From Marinobacter mobilis (GTDB lineage: Bacteria; Pseudomonadota; Gammaproteobacteria; Pseudomonadales; Oleiphilaceae): a stretch of DNA of 64,000 nt. Below, one piece after another: positions 41,782 through 51,141 of this stretch (positions are counted from its first letter, which is position 1; the number at the start of each line of letters is the position of its first letter). The stretch lies in assembly GCF_900106945.1 (NCBI RefSeq), contig NZ_FNNE01000006.1, positions 62,001 through 126,000 of the forward strand, in the 5' to 3' direction. The notes below the pieces were generated by a model, which was not told where the DNA came from, did not search any database, and saw nothing but the letters and a program-made list of their open reading frames with translations. The translations under genes were made by a program, and so were the position numbers.

Positions 41782-43779
41782 ATGTATCCTGAGCTTGGAC
41801 AATTTACGCTAATTCTGGCGTTGCTGTTGTCGGTATTGCTGGCAACTGTGCCGTTGGTTGGCGCGATCACCGGTCGCGAATCCCTGATGGGATTTTCCCG
41901 CCCACTGGCTGCTGGCCTGTTTGTGTTTGTCGCCATTGCGTTCGGCATTCTCACCCACAGTTTTCTGGTCGATGACTTTTCAGTGGCCTACGTGGCCAAC
42001 AACAGCAACAGCATGTTGCCCTGGTACTTCAAGTTCAGCGCGGTGTGGGGCGGGCATGAAGGCTCGCTACTGCTCTGGATACTTATGTTGGCGGGCTGGA
42101 CGCTGGCGGTAGCGGTGTTTAGCCGACGCCTGCCGACGGTCATGGTGTCCCAGGTGCTGGCGGTGATGGGGATGGTATCGGTTGGTTTCCTGCTGTTCAT
42201 CCTGATGACCTCCAACCCGTTCAACCGCTTGTTGCCAAACGTGCCGGCGGATGGCGCTGACCTCAATCCGCTGTTGCAGGACTTCGGCCTGATCATTCAC
42301 CCGCCGATGCTGTACATGGGCTATGTTGGCTTCTCGGTTGCCTTTGCTTTTGCCATTGCCGCGCTGATCAATGGCCGTCTGGACGCGGCCTGGGCCCGCT
42401 GGTCCCGGCCCTGGACCACGGTTGCCTGGGCTTTCCTGTCGGTGGGCATTGCCCTGGGAAGCTGGTGGGCCTACTACGAACTTGGCTGGGGCGGCTGGTG
42501 GTTCTGGGATCCGGTCGAAAACGCGTCGTTGCTGCCCTGGCTGGCAGGTACCGCGCTGATGCACTCGTTGGCAGTGACTGAAAAACGGGGTGTGTTCAAG
42601 TCCTGGACGGTGCTGCTCGCCATTGTCACCTTTGCCCTGAGTCTGCTGGGAACCTTCCTGGTGCGCTCCGGGGTGCTGACCTCGGTGCATGCGTTCGCTT
42701 CGGACCCCACCCGGGGGGCCTTCCTGCTGGGCCTGCTGGCGGTCACCATTGTTTCCAGCCTCACGCTCTACGCCTTCCGGGCTCCGGTGGTGCATACCCG
42801 GGTCCGCTATGGCTCCCTGTCACGGGAGATTTTCCTGCTGCTCAATAACGTCCTGCTGGTGTCCTCGATGCTGCTGGTGCTGGTCGGCACGCTGTATCCG
42901 CTGGTACTGGACTACATGGGCGGTGGCCGTTTGTCCATCGGTGAGCCGTTCTACAACACCACATTCAGTCCTATCGCCATTGCCGTAGGCTTGTTGCTCG
43001 GAGCGGGTATCTTTTCCCGCTGGAAGAAGACCGATGGTGGCTGGCTGGGCCGGAAACTGCTGTGGCCGGCGGCCATCAGTCTGCTGGTGGCCGCCGCAGT
43101 TGTCGCCGGATTTGGCAACTTTACCCCGTGGGCTTTTGCGGGCGTGTTCACTGCGGCCTGGGTAACGGTGGCCACTGTCGCAGACCTGTGGCTCAAGTCG
43201 GCCTCCCGTCAGGGGCGCTGGCATGGCCTGCGGCGCCAGTCCCGAAGCTACTACGGTATGGTGCTTGGCCACCTGGGCATGGCAATGACCATGGCGGGCG
43301 CTACGGTTGTTTCCAACTACGGCGTTGAGCGGGATGTGCGGATGGCGCCGGGCGAAACCGCTGAAATTGGTGAATTACGCTTTACCTTCAGTGAGATGGG
43401 CTCACGTCAGGGCGCAAACTTTGTTGCCCAGTACGGGCGCTTTGACATCACTCGTGAGGGTGAACTGGTGGCGACCCTCTATCCCGAAAAGCGTCAGTAC
43501 CATGTCCAGCGCAATGTAATGACGGAGGCCGGTATTGATGCCGGCCTGACCCGGGACCTCTTTGTCGCCCTGGGCGAGCGGGTCGGCGATGACGCCTGGG
43601 CCGTGCGGATTCAGTACAAGCCGTTGATCCGCTGGTTGTGGTTGGGAGCGCTGTTCATGGCCGCGGGTGGCTTCCTCGCCATTGCTGACCGGCGATATCG
43701 CATTCGAGAGCGAGCCAGTGAGACGGCTTCGTCGACGCCTGGAAAGGCTGAAGGAAATGTTGTGGAGGCGGTGTCATGA
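41782..43779 (+). CDS. ccmF: Cytochrome c-heme ligase subunit CcmF
   Basis: CcmF takes heme from CcmE and helps attach it to apocytochrome c. The 665 residues have about 14-15 membrane segments, the WWD motif WGGWWFWDPVENASLLPWLA, HPPMLYMGYVGF and HSLAVTEKRGVF with conserved histidines, and a C-terminal periplasmic domain. Length fits (about 650). It forms an ATGA overlap with ccmG. Confidence 0.98.
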   Translation: MYPELGQFTLILALLLSVLLATVPLVGAITGRESLMGFSRPLAAGLFVFVAIAFGILTHSFLVDDFSVAYVANNSNSMLPWYFKFSAVWGGHEGSLLLWILMLAGWTLAVAVFSRRLPTVMVSQVLAVMGMVSVGFLLFILMTSNPFNRLLPNVPADGADLNPLLQDFGLIIHPPMLYMGYVGFSVAFAFAIAALINGRLDAAWARWSRPWTTVAWAFLSVGIALGSWWAYYELGWGGWWFWDPVENASLLPWLAGTALMHSLAVTEKRGVFKSWTVLLAIVTFALSLLGTFLVRSGVLTSVHAFASDPTRGAFLLGLLAVTIVSSLTLYAFRAPVVHTRVRYGSLSREIFLLLNNVLLVSSMLLVLVGTLYPLVLDYMGGGRLSIGEPFYNTTFSPIAIAVGLLLGAGIFSRWKKTDGGWLGRKLLWPAAISLLVAAAVVAGFGNFTPWAFAGVFTAAWVTVATVADLWLKSASRQGRWHGLRRQSRSYYGMVLGHLGMAMTMAGATVVSNYGVERDVRMAPGETAEIGELRFTFSEMGSRQGANFVAQYGRFDITREGELVATLYPEKRQYHVQRNVMTEAGIDAGLTRDLFVALGERVGDDAWAVRIQYKPLIRWLWLGALFMAAGGFLAIADRRYRIRERASETASSTPGKAEGNVVEAVS

Positions 43780-44312
43780 GGCGGATCTTACTGTTTATTC
43801 CGGTGGCCCTTGCGGTGGCTCTGGGTATTGTTCTGTTTGCCGGTATTGGCAAGGATCCGACGCATCTGGAGTCCGCGTTGATTGGCAAGCCGGTACCGGC
43901 TTTTGCCCTGGCTGACCTGCAAAACCCGGATAGGGTACACCACGATGATGTGTTCAAAGGGCAGGTGTCTCTGCTGAATGTCTGGGGCACTTGGTGTCCG
44001 GCTTGCCGCGATGAGCATGATGATCTGGTACGACTGGCGGCAGAAGAGGGCGTGCACATCATTGGCCTGAATTATAAGGACAACCGCGATGCGGCTTTGC
44101 AGTGGCTGTCCCGCCTGGGTAACCCCTATGCCCTGAGTCTGTTTGACCCTCAGGGTAAGCTGGGTTTTGACCTGGGGGTGTATGGCGCTCCGGAAACCTA
44201 CGTGGTCGATGCCGATGGCATTGTTCGTTACCGCCACGTTGGGGTGGTCAATGACCAGGTCTGGAATGAGATCCTGCAGCCACTGGTGCGTCAGTATGGA
44301 GGGCAGGGCTGA
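43776..44312 (+). CDS. ccmG: Thiol:disulfide interchange protein CcmG/DsbE
   Basis: CcmG reduces apocytochrome cysteines for heme attachment. The 178 residues have an N-terminal anchor (about 3-24) and a thioredoxin fold with the active site Cys74-Pro-Ala-Cys77 in WGTWCPACRDEH. The cis-proline region GAPETYVVDADGIV and the family's GLNYKDNRDAALQWL are present. Confidence 0.97.
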   Translation: MRRILLFIPVALAVALGIVLFAGIGKDPTHLESALIGKPVPAFALADLQNPDRVHHDDVFKGQVSLLNVWGTWCPACRDEHDDLVRLAAEEGVHIIGLNYKDNRDAALQWLSRLGNPYALSLFDPQGKLGFDLGVYGAPETYVVDADGIVRYRHVGVVNDQVWNEILQPLVRQYGGQG

Positions 44313-44782
44313 TGGCGCGGGTGCTGTTACTGCTGTCTATGATGATGGTATCGCTGTCTGCGGCGGCGATAACCGATGTCTATCCGTTTGACTCTGATGC
44401 CGATGAGGCGCGGTTTCGCACCCTGGTTGCCGAACTGCGTTGCCCCAAATGCCAGAACCAGAACATTTTTGATTCCAACGCCCCCATCGCCAAAGACATG
44501 CGTGACGAAGTCTATCGGATGCTGTTGGACGGTGCCTCCGACCAGGAAGTCAAAGATGCCCTCGTTAACCGCTTTGGGGAGTTCGTGCTCTACAAGCCGG
44601 AATTCAACCAGCGCACGGCGCTGCTTTGGGTCACCCCTTTGATTGCGATCCTTGGCGGGATACTCATTGTGATTGGCGTGGTGGTGCGTTCACGTCAGCG
44701 GGAACACAGCACGGTGTCCCTGACCGACGATGAGCGGCGCAAGGCCGAGCGTATTCTCGGTGGCGACGACTCTGCTTCCTGA
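44312..44782 (+). CDS. ccmH: Cytochrome c maturation protein CcmH
   Basis: CcmH is the membrane-bound thioredox partner in heme ligation. The 156 residues have a signal peptide (to about residue 19), the LRCxxC motif (LRCPKCQNQNI, Cys44 and Cys47), FGEFVLYKPEFNQRTALLW, and a C-terminal membrane helix (about 110-129). The single-domain form is separate from CcmI, as in Pseudomonas. Confidence 0.97.
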   Translation: MARVLLLLSMMMVSLSAAAITDVYPFDSDADEARFRTLVAELRCPKCQNQNIFDSNAPIAKDMRDEVYRMLLDGASDQEVKDALVNRFGEFVLYKPEFNQRTALLWVTPLIAILGGILIVIGVVVRSRQREHSTVSLTDDERRKAERILGGDDSAS

Positions 44783-44831
44783 CTCTTTCCCATTTACATC
44801 GCTGTTCCACTGACTCATCAATGGTCGATCT

Positions 44832-46085
44832 ATGACAACCACCTTTTGGCTGATTGCCACTGTTCTGATTGCCCTGGCCCTGGCATTCGTTTTTTACCCG
44901 TTGCTGTTTACAAAATCCGGCCGACAGCAGACCACCGATATTCGTAACCAGAACCTGATGGCTTACCGCAGCCGCATGGAAGAGCTTGACTCGGAACATG
45001 CTGCTGGCCTGATTGACGATGCTGCCTACGGCCAGCTCAAGGACGAACTCGAAGGTAGCCTGCTCGACGATGTCGGTGACGCGCCGGCACCCCGGGCCGT
45101 TCAGGGCAGCCATCGCCGGCCGGCGCTGCTGGTGGTGCTTGCCAGTGTTGTGGCGATTCCCGCTGTCGCGGTTCTGCTTTACCAGCAATGGGGAGGACTC
45201 GATCAGCTCGAGCAGTATCAGACGATGTTGGCGATGAACTCCGATGATGCGAGTCGTCAGGCACGCATGGGGGATCTGACGGCTCAGTTGCGGGAACGAC
45301 TGGAGGCCAGTCCTGATAATCCCGATGGCTGGGCCATGCTGGGCCGGTCCTACATGAAGATTGAGCGATACCGTGACGCCGCCTGGGCCTTTGAACAGCT
45401 GGCCGGCCAGGTGCCGGACCCGCAGTCCCAGGCCGTTGCCTGGGGACTGTCAGCTCAGGCCCTGTTCTTTGAAAGCCGGGGGGAGATGAGTACCGGTGTA
45501 ACCCGTGCCATTGCCAATGCGCAGGCGCTTGACCCCGACGAGGTCAATGCCCTGGGGCTTCTGGGCATCTATGCCTTCAGTCAGGAAGACTTTCAGGGGG
45601 CGATTGATTCCTGGGAGCGCATCGTAGCCGTGGCGCCGAACCACCCCCAGTTGCCGTCGATACGTGAGGGCATCAATCAGGCCTACCAGCGGCTCGGCAA
45701 GGAAAACCCCGCGCTGGCGGTGTCGGGTAAAGGCGTATCTGTTCGCGTAGAGCTCGCGAACGGTCTGGCTGGCGAGGTGCCTGCAGATGCGGCGCTGTTC
45801 GTGTATGCCCGGATTCCGGGCGAAGGGCGCTCCATCCCGGTGGCGGTTGCCCGCCTGACCGCAGCAGATCTGCCGCTGGATTTACGTCTGGATGACCGTT
45901 ACATCATGAATCCGGCCATGCGAATTTCAGACACCGCCGAAGTCCTGGTTACCGCACGGGTGTCCATGACCGGCAATGCCATGCCGCAGTCTGGCGATCT
46001 TCAAGGCGAGGCGGACGACGCCATCGCAGTGACTGACGCCGAACAGCCCCCGGTCTCTATCGTCATCGATAGCCGTATTCCCTGA
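44832..46085 (+). CDS. ccmI: Apocytochrome c chaperone CcmI (TPR protein)
   Basis: The 417 residues have two N-terminal membrane segments (about 5-26 and 95-118), a TPR domain (PDNPDGWAMLGRSYMKIERY, then DPDEVNALGLLGIYAFSQED), and a beta-rich periplasmic C-terminal domain (LFVYARIPGEGRSIPVAVAR). It binds apocytochrome c C-termini and delivers them to CcmFH. It is the last ccm gene and converges with batD 26 bases later. Confidence 0.93.
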   Translation: MTTTFWLIATVLIALALAFVFYPLLFTKSGRQQTTDIRNQNLMAYRSRMEELDSEHAAGLIDDAAYGQLKDELEGSLLDDVGDAPAPRAVQGSHRRPALLVVLASVVAIPAVAVLLYQQWGGLDQLEQYQTMLAMNSDDASRQARMGDLTAQLRERLEASPDNPDGWAMLGRSYMKIERYRDAAWAFEQLAGQVPDPQSQAVAWGLSAQALFFESRGEMSTGVTRAIANAQALDPDEVNALGLLGIYAFSQEDFQGAIDSWERIVAVAPNHPQLPSIREGINQAYQRLGKENPALAVSGKGVSVRVELANGLAGEVPADAALFVYARIPGEGRSIPVAVARLTAADLPLDLRLDDRYIMNPAMRISDTAEVLVTARVSMTGNAMPQSGDLQGEADDAIAVTDAEQPPVSIVIDSRIP

Positions 46086-46111
46086 CACCTTGGCTGGCTG
46101 TACCCGCAGGA

Positions 46112-47860
46112 TCAGTGGTGACTGGCCAGCTCCTGAGGGTACAGTGGCGGTAACGTCAGCTCAGACTGGTCGTCACGGGAGTGGCCTGGCTCTTGCAGCC
46201 TGAGCCGCTTCAGAGCGGCGACCAGGGCCTCTCCCTGCCAGCGGTCCTGCTGATGGTCATCCTGACGTCCAAAGTAATGTCTTTGTAGTTTTTCCAGCTC
46301 CTGGGTCAGGCCATCGTCGCCTGCCTCTCTCAACAGGCTTCCCACGTTACGATAGGGCTTTTCGGGACGATTCAGGTTGGCCCAGGCAAGCAATAAGGAA
46401 GGGGTGTTGGCCTTGCCCCTGCGGGCCGCCTGCAAGAGGTTCTCGAACGCCTCGCGTTCCCGGTTGCTGACGGTGCGCGTCGGAGGCTGTTTGGGCGCGT
46501 TGCCACGACCACGTAGCCAAAGGATCAGGGTGATGGCCCAGGCAATGGCGAATGCCAGGCTGAGCCAGGCCCAGAAGTGGCTTGAGTCGTTGGCGATTTG
46601 CGGAAACGAAGGTGTCGTCGTTGGTGTGCCCGGTTCCACTGCGGGTTCCATGGAGGCCGGCAGCGGGGAGGCCGGTTGAGGCCCGGCCGCGGTGCCACGA
46701 ATGGTGACCGTATGCGCAGGCAGAACCGCGACTTTTTCGGTATCGGTGGTGGTATCCCACCAGGGAATTCGGATTTCAGGCAGGCTCACCTCACCAGGAC
46801 TGACCGCGACCAGGGCCGCGCTCTGGGTCAGACGTCCCTCCAGTCCGCTGGCGAGCACATCGGTCTGCCGCTCGGGTGCATCGGGATAGCTGCGCAGGTT
46901 GTCGGGCAGGGTGTCGGGCAGCGGCGGCAACGCTTCGGACGTCAGCCCGCGGGCGGTCACAGTCAGGGTGCGGGTCAGGCTATCACCGGTGTTCATGGTC
47001 AGCTGAGCGGGGATGTCCGCCTCGCTCAGGGTCAGATGACTGGCGGGCAGCCAGGTATCGCCGCTGAAACTGGCAGGTGGTGCATCGACGGTTATGGTGA
47101 ACAGTTGCGCACTGTCGCGCAGATATTTTATGGCGCCGTTGGCGTCACGGGTCTGGCCCTCGAAGCGGAACGGCGCGAATGTCATGGCGCCAGGTTCCTG
47201 AGGGAACACGGCATACCGACGTTCAACCACGCGGTACTCACGGTTATCACGGAACTCCCGGTATTCCCGCTGATTCCCCAGCGGTTCGATCAGCGCCGTG
47301 GGGTGCTCTGGTTCGGAGAGTTCGCCTCGCAACAGACTACCGGTGAAGTAGAGCTTCAGGGTGATGACCAGCTGCTCCTGAACGTAGACCTGCTCCTTGT
47401 CCGTGGCCAGTTCAATAAACGCGTCCTTGATGACACCTTCGGGCTGGGGTGCGGTGCCTTCCCTGACGGTGATTTCGACTGGGGCAGAAACCTGGCCGTC
47501 GTACGCCAGTGACGGAATGGTGAGGGTGCCGGTGCGTTTGGGCGCGAGCTGGAAGACCCAGGTGATCTCCCCATGCATGTCGCTGTTGATCGTGCGGATG
47601 CTGTACTTCTGGTTCTGAGCCAGGATGTCGAAATCTGCCGCGAGTTTGTCGACATCGGGCATGGGTAACTGCGGAGCGCCGGGGTCGAACAGGCTTTCAA
47701 AGTTGAATTCAAGTTTGATGTTGGCCTTGACGGTCAGCGTCAACGTATCGCCTGCATAAAGCTCCGTACGGTTGGCCTCGGCTGTCAGGCCTTCACTGGC
47801 GTGAGCGGGTGCCGCCTGGAGAAAGATCAGGGTCAGCAGGAAGATCAGCCGAATTACCAT
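46112..47860 (-). CDS. batD: BatD-like oxygen tolerance protein
   Basis: The 582 residues have a signal peptide (LIFLLTLIFLQAAPAHAS), several immunoglobulin-like beta domains (VEITVREGTAPQPEGV and repeats), a C-terminal membrane helix (about 433-455, FWAWLSLAFAIAWAITLILW) and a cytosolic tail. This matches BatD/DUF7939 proteins of Bat (aerotolerance-type) operons. The biochemical role is unknown. It overlaps the upstream VWA/TPR gene by 7 bases and closes the operon. Confidence 0.88.
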   Translation of the reverse strand: MVIRLIFLLTLIFLQAAPAHASEGLTAEANRTELYAGDTLTLTVKANIKLEFNFESLFDPGAPQLPMPDVDKLAADFDILAQNQKYSIRTINSDMHGEITWVFQLAPKRTGTLTIPSLAYDGQVSAPVEITVREGTAPQPEGVIKDAFIELATDKEQVYVQEQLVITLKLYFTGSLLRGELSEPEHPTALIEPLGNQREYREFRDNREYRVVERRYAVFPQEPGAMTFAPFRFEGQTRDANGAIKYLRDSAQLFTITVDAPPASFSGDTWLPASHLTLSEADIPAQLTMNTGDSLTRTLTVTARGLTSEALPPLPDTLPDNLRSYPDAPERQTDVLASGLEGRLTQSAALVAVSPGEVSLPEIRIPWWDTTTDTEKVAVLPAHTVTIRGTAAGPQPASPLPASMEPAVEPGTPTTTPSFPQIANDSSHFWAWLSLAFAIAWAITLILWLRGRGNAPKQPPTRTVSNREREAFENLLQAARRGKANTPSLLLAWANLNRPEKPYRNVGSLLREAGDDGLTQELEKLQRHYFGRQDDHQQDRWQGEALVAALKRLRLQEPGHSRDDQSELTLPPLYPQELASHH

Positions 47861-49671
47861 GGTGTATCACCCTTGTCCGGTTGTGTTTCGCGATTCTGGT
47901 ACTGTTGCAGGAATTTTCGGCGCAGCAGTCCACCGGGGTCATCCGGCACCCGCCGCAGCCATTGTTCTTGTCCCTGACTGAGCGGGGCCATATCCAGTTC
48001 GCTCAGTGCCGGGGCTGGTTGTTCCTCACCGTCACTGGGCTCGTCATTTGTCCGCTGGCTCTCGCCGTCCGATTCGGGCTCCTGGTCTGGCTGCGAAGGC
48101 TGATCCGCCTCGCCGCTGTCGTCCGGCTGCCCCTGACTGTTATCACCGTCTTGCGGGGCGCTTTGCGGCGACCCCTCATCGCCGCCATTGTCGTTTTCTC
48201 CAGGCTGTGGCTGTTCGCCACTGCCGGACGATGACTGGTTGTCCTGATTTTCCTCGTTCTCACCTTCGCTGTCTTGCTCGCCATCGCCATCCTGGTTCTG
48301 GGATTGCTGCTGTTCCAGCAGCTCCTTGACGATGTCGCGGTTGATCAGGGCATCCTCGTGGTCTGGGGCCTCGGCCAGTACGGTGTTGTATTCGTCGATG
48401 GCCTCTTGCAGCTTGCCACTGCGGGCAAGGGCGTTGGCGCGGTTGTAGCGGGCCTCCGCATGTTCGGACTGGGCAAAGGACCGGGCCGCACCCTCGTAGT
48501 CTCCGGCCCGGTAAAGAGCACTGCCGCGCCACTCGGGATCGTCAAATCGTTCGGCGGCCCGTTCCGGGTCTTCGGCAATCAGTGCCTCGCCGCGCTGATC
48601 CGGGCGCGACCACAGGTCATCCCAGTCCATGGCCATCGCAGGCGAGGGTTGCAAGGCCGGCAGGACGATTACCATGACCACCAGCAGCGAACCCTGGCGC
48701 CAGCTGAGAGCAAGCAACGGCAGTATCAGCCAGAGCAGCCAGTAGCCGTCATCCTGCCAGCGCTCGACACTCAGGTCCTGATCGGTGTCTTGCCAGCTGT
48801 TGCCATCGGCTGAACGAAGCTGGAGTGCCTTTATGTCCTGATCGTCCAGGGTCAGCGGGTGACTCCTGCCCCCCGTGGCCACCGCTAGACGTTCCAGCGC
48901 AGACGGATTGGCTCGTGCCAGAACAATGTCATTCCCTTGGCGAATGAAGCCATGACCGCTCAGCGGGATGGGGCCGCCTTCCTCGGTGCCCACCACCAAT
49001 GCGCTGAGGGAATAGCGGCTGTCGTTCATCTGGTTCCGGATGGCCTGCTGGTAACGGGTACTGACGTCGTCCGTGATCAGCACAATCCGGCCGGGGCCGC
49101 GGGCCCCGTTGTTGAGCAAGGTGACGGCCTGAGCAATGGCCAGGTCGGCACGGTTGCCTGCCGAGGGCATGAGGGTCGGGTCCAGCACATCCAGCATGCC
49201 TTCAATGGTGCGGCGGTCATCGGTCAGAGGTGCCACCAGATGGGCATCCGCCGAGTACACCACCAGCGCGCTAAGACTGGCCTGACGTGAGACCAGGATG
49301 TCGCGGATCTTGCGCTTGGCCACCGTGAGGCGGTCAGGCATGACATCGGTCGCAAGCATCGACAGTGACAGGTCGAGCACGATCACCAGGCTGTCGTTCT
49401 GTTGTTGCACGGGGGTGGCCACCTGTCTCCAGGCGGGCCCTGCGAGGGCCACTGCCAGTAGCAGTACCAGCATGGTGACTGGCAGCAGGCGGCGTTTGTG
49501 CGGTCGGGATTGGCCGCTGGCATCCCCCATCAACGGGCCGAGCAGATGAGGTGGGATGATCCGTTTCCAGCCGTTTTCGCTGCTGGCAGCGCGGCGCTGG
49601 ATCAGCGGAAGCAGCGGTATGAGCAACAATAACAGGAGCCAGAATGGCCGTAGAAAATGGAAATCAGCCAT
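47854..49671 (-). CDS. batB: VWA-TPR protein, BatB/BatC fusion type
   Basis: From the ATG at 49671 (MADFHF) it has 605 residues: two N-terminal membrane helices, a von Willebrand A domain with MIDAS sequence VLDLSLSMLATD (about 86-97), a third membrane segment near 310-330, TPR units (HAEARYNRANALARSGKLQE, then AIDEYNTVLAEAP), and a long disordered tail rich in Gln, Asp, Glu and Ser (about 445-560). In Bacteroides BatB and BatC are separate; fusion is common in proteobacteria. Confidence 0.88.
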   Translation of the reverse strand: MADFHFLRPFWLLLLLLIPLLPLIQRRAASSENGWKRIIPPHLLGPLMGDASGQSRPHKRRLLPVTMLVLLLAVALAGPAWRQVATPVQQQNDSLVIVLDLSLSMLATDVMPDRLTVAKRKIRDILVSRQASLSALVVYSADAHLVAPLTDDRRTIEGMLDVLDPTLMPSAGNRADLAIAQAVTLLNNGARGPGRIVLITDDVSTRYQQAIRNQMNDSRYSLSALVVGTEEGGPIPLSGHGFIRQGNDIVLARANPSALERLAVATGGRSHPLTLDDQDIKALQLRSADGNSWQDTDQDLSVERWQDDGYWLLWLILPLLALSWRQGSLLVVMVIVLPALQPSPAMAMDWDDLWSRPDQRGEALIAEDPERAAERFDDPEWRGSALYRAGDYEGAARSFAQSEHAEARYNRANALARSGKLQEAIDEYNTVLAEAPDHEDALINRDIVKELLEQQQSQNQDGDGEQDSEGENEENQDNQSSSGSGEQPQPGENDNGGDEGSPQSAPQDGDNSQGQPDDSGEADQPSQPDQEPESDGESQRTNDEPSDGEEQPAPALSELDMAPLSQGQEQWLRRVPDDPGGLLRRKFLQQYQNRETQPDKGDTPW

Positions 49672-50668
49672 GGCGTGAACGCCTCCGTAGACCCGCGCCT
49701 GCGTTGGCAAACGGCAGCAGTAACCAGACCAGTGCGGCGGCTCCGGCGGGCCAGTAATACAGCTCGGTGACCGGCCGGTAGTGCTGGCCTTCCAGTTCGA
49801 TGGGCTCGAGCTGGTTGATGTTTTCGTAGATCAGCTCCAGTTCCGGCAGACTGCGGGCGCGGAAATACTGGCCGCCGGTTTCGCTGGCAATCCGCTTCAG
49901 CAGGGCCTCATCAAGATCCCGCGACGGATTGACCCGCCGCGACCCCAGCAGCCCCCGCTGAATCAGGGATTCCGCACCAATGCCGATGGTGTAGATTCTC
50001 ACGCCCGCGTCGCGGGCGATGCCTGTTGCGACATCCGGAGAAATTTCCCCAGCGGTATTGGCGCCATCGGTCAGCAGAATGACCACCCGCTGGTCTTCCG
50101 GGCGGTCGCGCAAGCGTTTAATCGCCAGACCCATGGCGTCGCCAATGGCCGTGGCGCGACCGGCCATGCCAATACCGGCTTCATCCAGCAGCAGACGAAT
50201 GGTGCGGTGATCGAACGACAGTGGTGCCTGGATGTAGGGGGCGGTACCGAACAGAAGTAACCCCAGGCGATCGCCCTGGCGTTTGTCGATAAACTCGTGG
50301 AGAACCCGTTTGACCGCCTGCAGTCGGTTGATGGTTCGGCCGGAGACCACCATGTCGCGTTCGTCCATGCTGGGGGATATATCGACCGCCAGAAGCAGGT
50401 CGCGGCCGGTGACCGGCAGCTGGACCGACTCACCGACGTACTGGGGGCGGGCCAGGGCAATGACCAGCAGGGCCCAAACCACGGTGAGCAGGACTTTGCG
50501 CCAAAGGGGCGGTTGACTGCCTCTGGTGGTCACACCGGGGAGCCCGCTCAGCCAGTGGCCAACCGGGATAACCGGCGCCTCGACTGCGGTCCGGGTTGTT
50601 TGACGAAACACCAGAAACAACGGAACCGCTAACAGCAGCAGTAACCAGGGGGCGGCGAGGCTCAGCAT
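49664..50668 (-). CDS. batA: VWA-domain membrane protein BatA
   Basis: From the ATG at 50668, preceded by GAGGGGG, it has 334 residues: two N-terminal membrane helices (LAAPWLLLLLAVPLFLVF, then VLLTVVWALLVIALARPQ), a VWA domain with MIDAS VDISPSMDERD, DGANTAGEISP, and a C-terminal membrane segment (PAGAAALVWLLLPFA). It overlaps the next and previous genes by 7-8 bases, as is typical of Bat operons. Confidence 0.9.
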   Translation of the reverse strand: MLSLAAPWLLLLLAVPLFLVFRQTTRTAVEAPVIPVGHWLSGLPGVTTRGSQPPLWRKVLLTVVWALLVIALARPQYVGESVQLPVTGRDLLLAVDISPSMDERDMVVSGRTINRLQAVKRVLHEFIDKRQGDRLGLLLFGTAPYIQAPLSFDHRTIRLLLDEAGIGMAGRATAIGDAMGLAIKRLRDRPEDQRVVILLTDGANTAGEISPDVATGIARDAGVRIYTIGIGAESLIQRGLLGSRRVNPSRDLDEALLKRIASETGGQYFRARSLPELELIYENINQLEPIELEGQHYRPVTELYYWPAGAAALVWLLLPFANAGAGLRRRSRHG

Positions 50669-51132
50669 TTTTGCCCCCTCAGCCAGAGCCGTGCCAAGGC
50701 AATCGCCTGATCGGCATCGCAGCCGGGCGCAGGATGCCAACTACTGGCCACCATTGCCTCTAGCGTGGGGCGGGAGGCGATCGTGTCGCCGGGGCCGGTT
50801 TCGAGCAGGAAATCGATCCAGGCATCACCGCTCAAGGATTCTGGGAACCGCTGCGGGTAGCGGCATCGGGCGCTGCGTTTGAGCAGCTGGTTCAGGCGAC
50901 GGAACCAGTCGGAGTCGCGGTCAGGGGACATGGCGAGCTGGTCAATCTCGGACAGCGCCTGCACCAGCCAACGGTTACGACGGCGTTGGCGGATCAGCCA
51001 CCAGCTTACAAACGCCAGTAGCACGATCGTCAGAATCAGCAATGCCCACCAGCCCGGCGCCGGGGGCCAGAAACCGCCGGGATCAGGTAAGTGGATGTCC
51101 CGCAATTGACTGAGGGGGTCTTGTTCCATCAT
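50662..51132 (-). CDS. DUF4381 single-pass membrane protein
   Basis: The 156 residues begin with LRDIHLPDPGGFWPPAPGWW, followed by a membrane helix (about 30-48) and a basic cytosolic domain containing LNQLLKRSARCRYP and LSGDAWIDFLLET. This is the DUF4381 pattern, regularly found between DUF58 and batA in proteobacterial operons. Function unknown. Confidence 0.85.
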   Translation of the reverse strand: MMEQDPLSQLRDIHLPDPGGFWPPAPGWWALLILTIVLLAFVSWWLIRQRRRNRWLVQALSEIDQLAMSPDRDSDWFRRLNQLLKRSARCRYPQRFPESLSGDAWIDFLLETGPGDTIASRPTLEAMVASSWHPAPGCDADQAIALARLWLRGQKC

Positions 51133-51141
51133 GTACTGGTA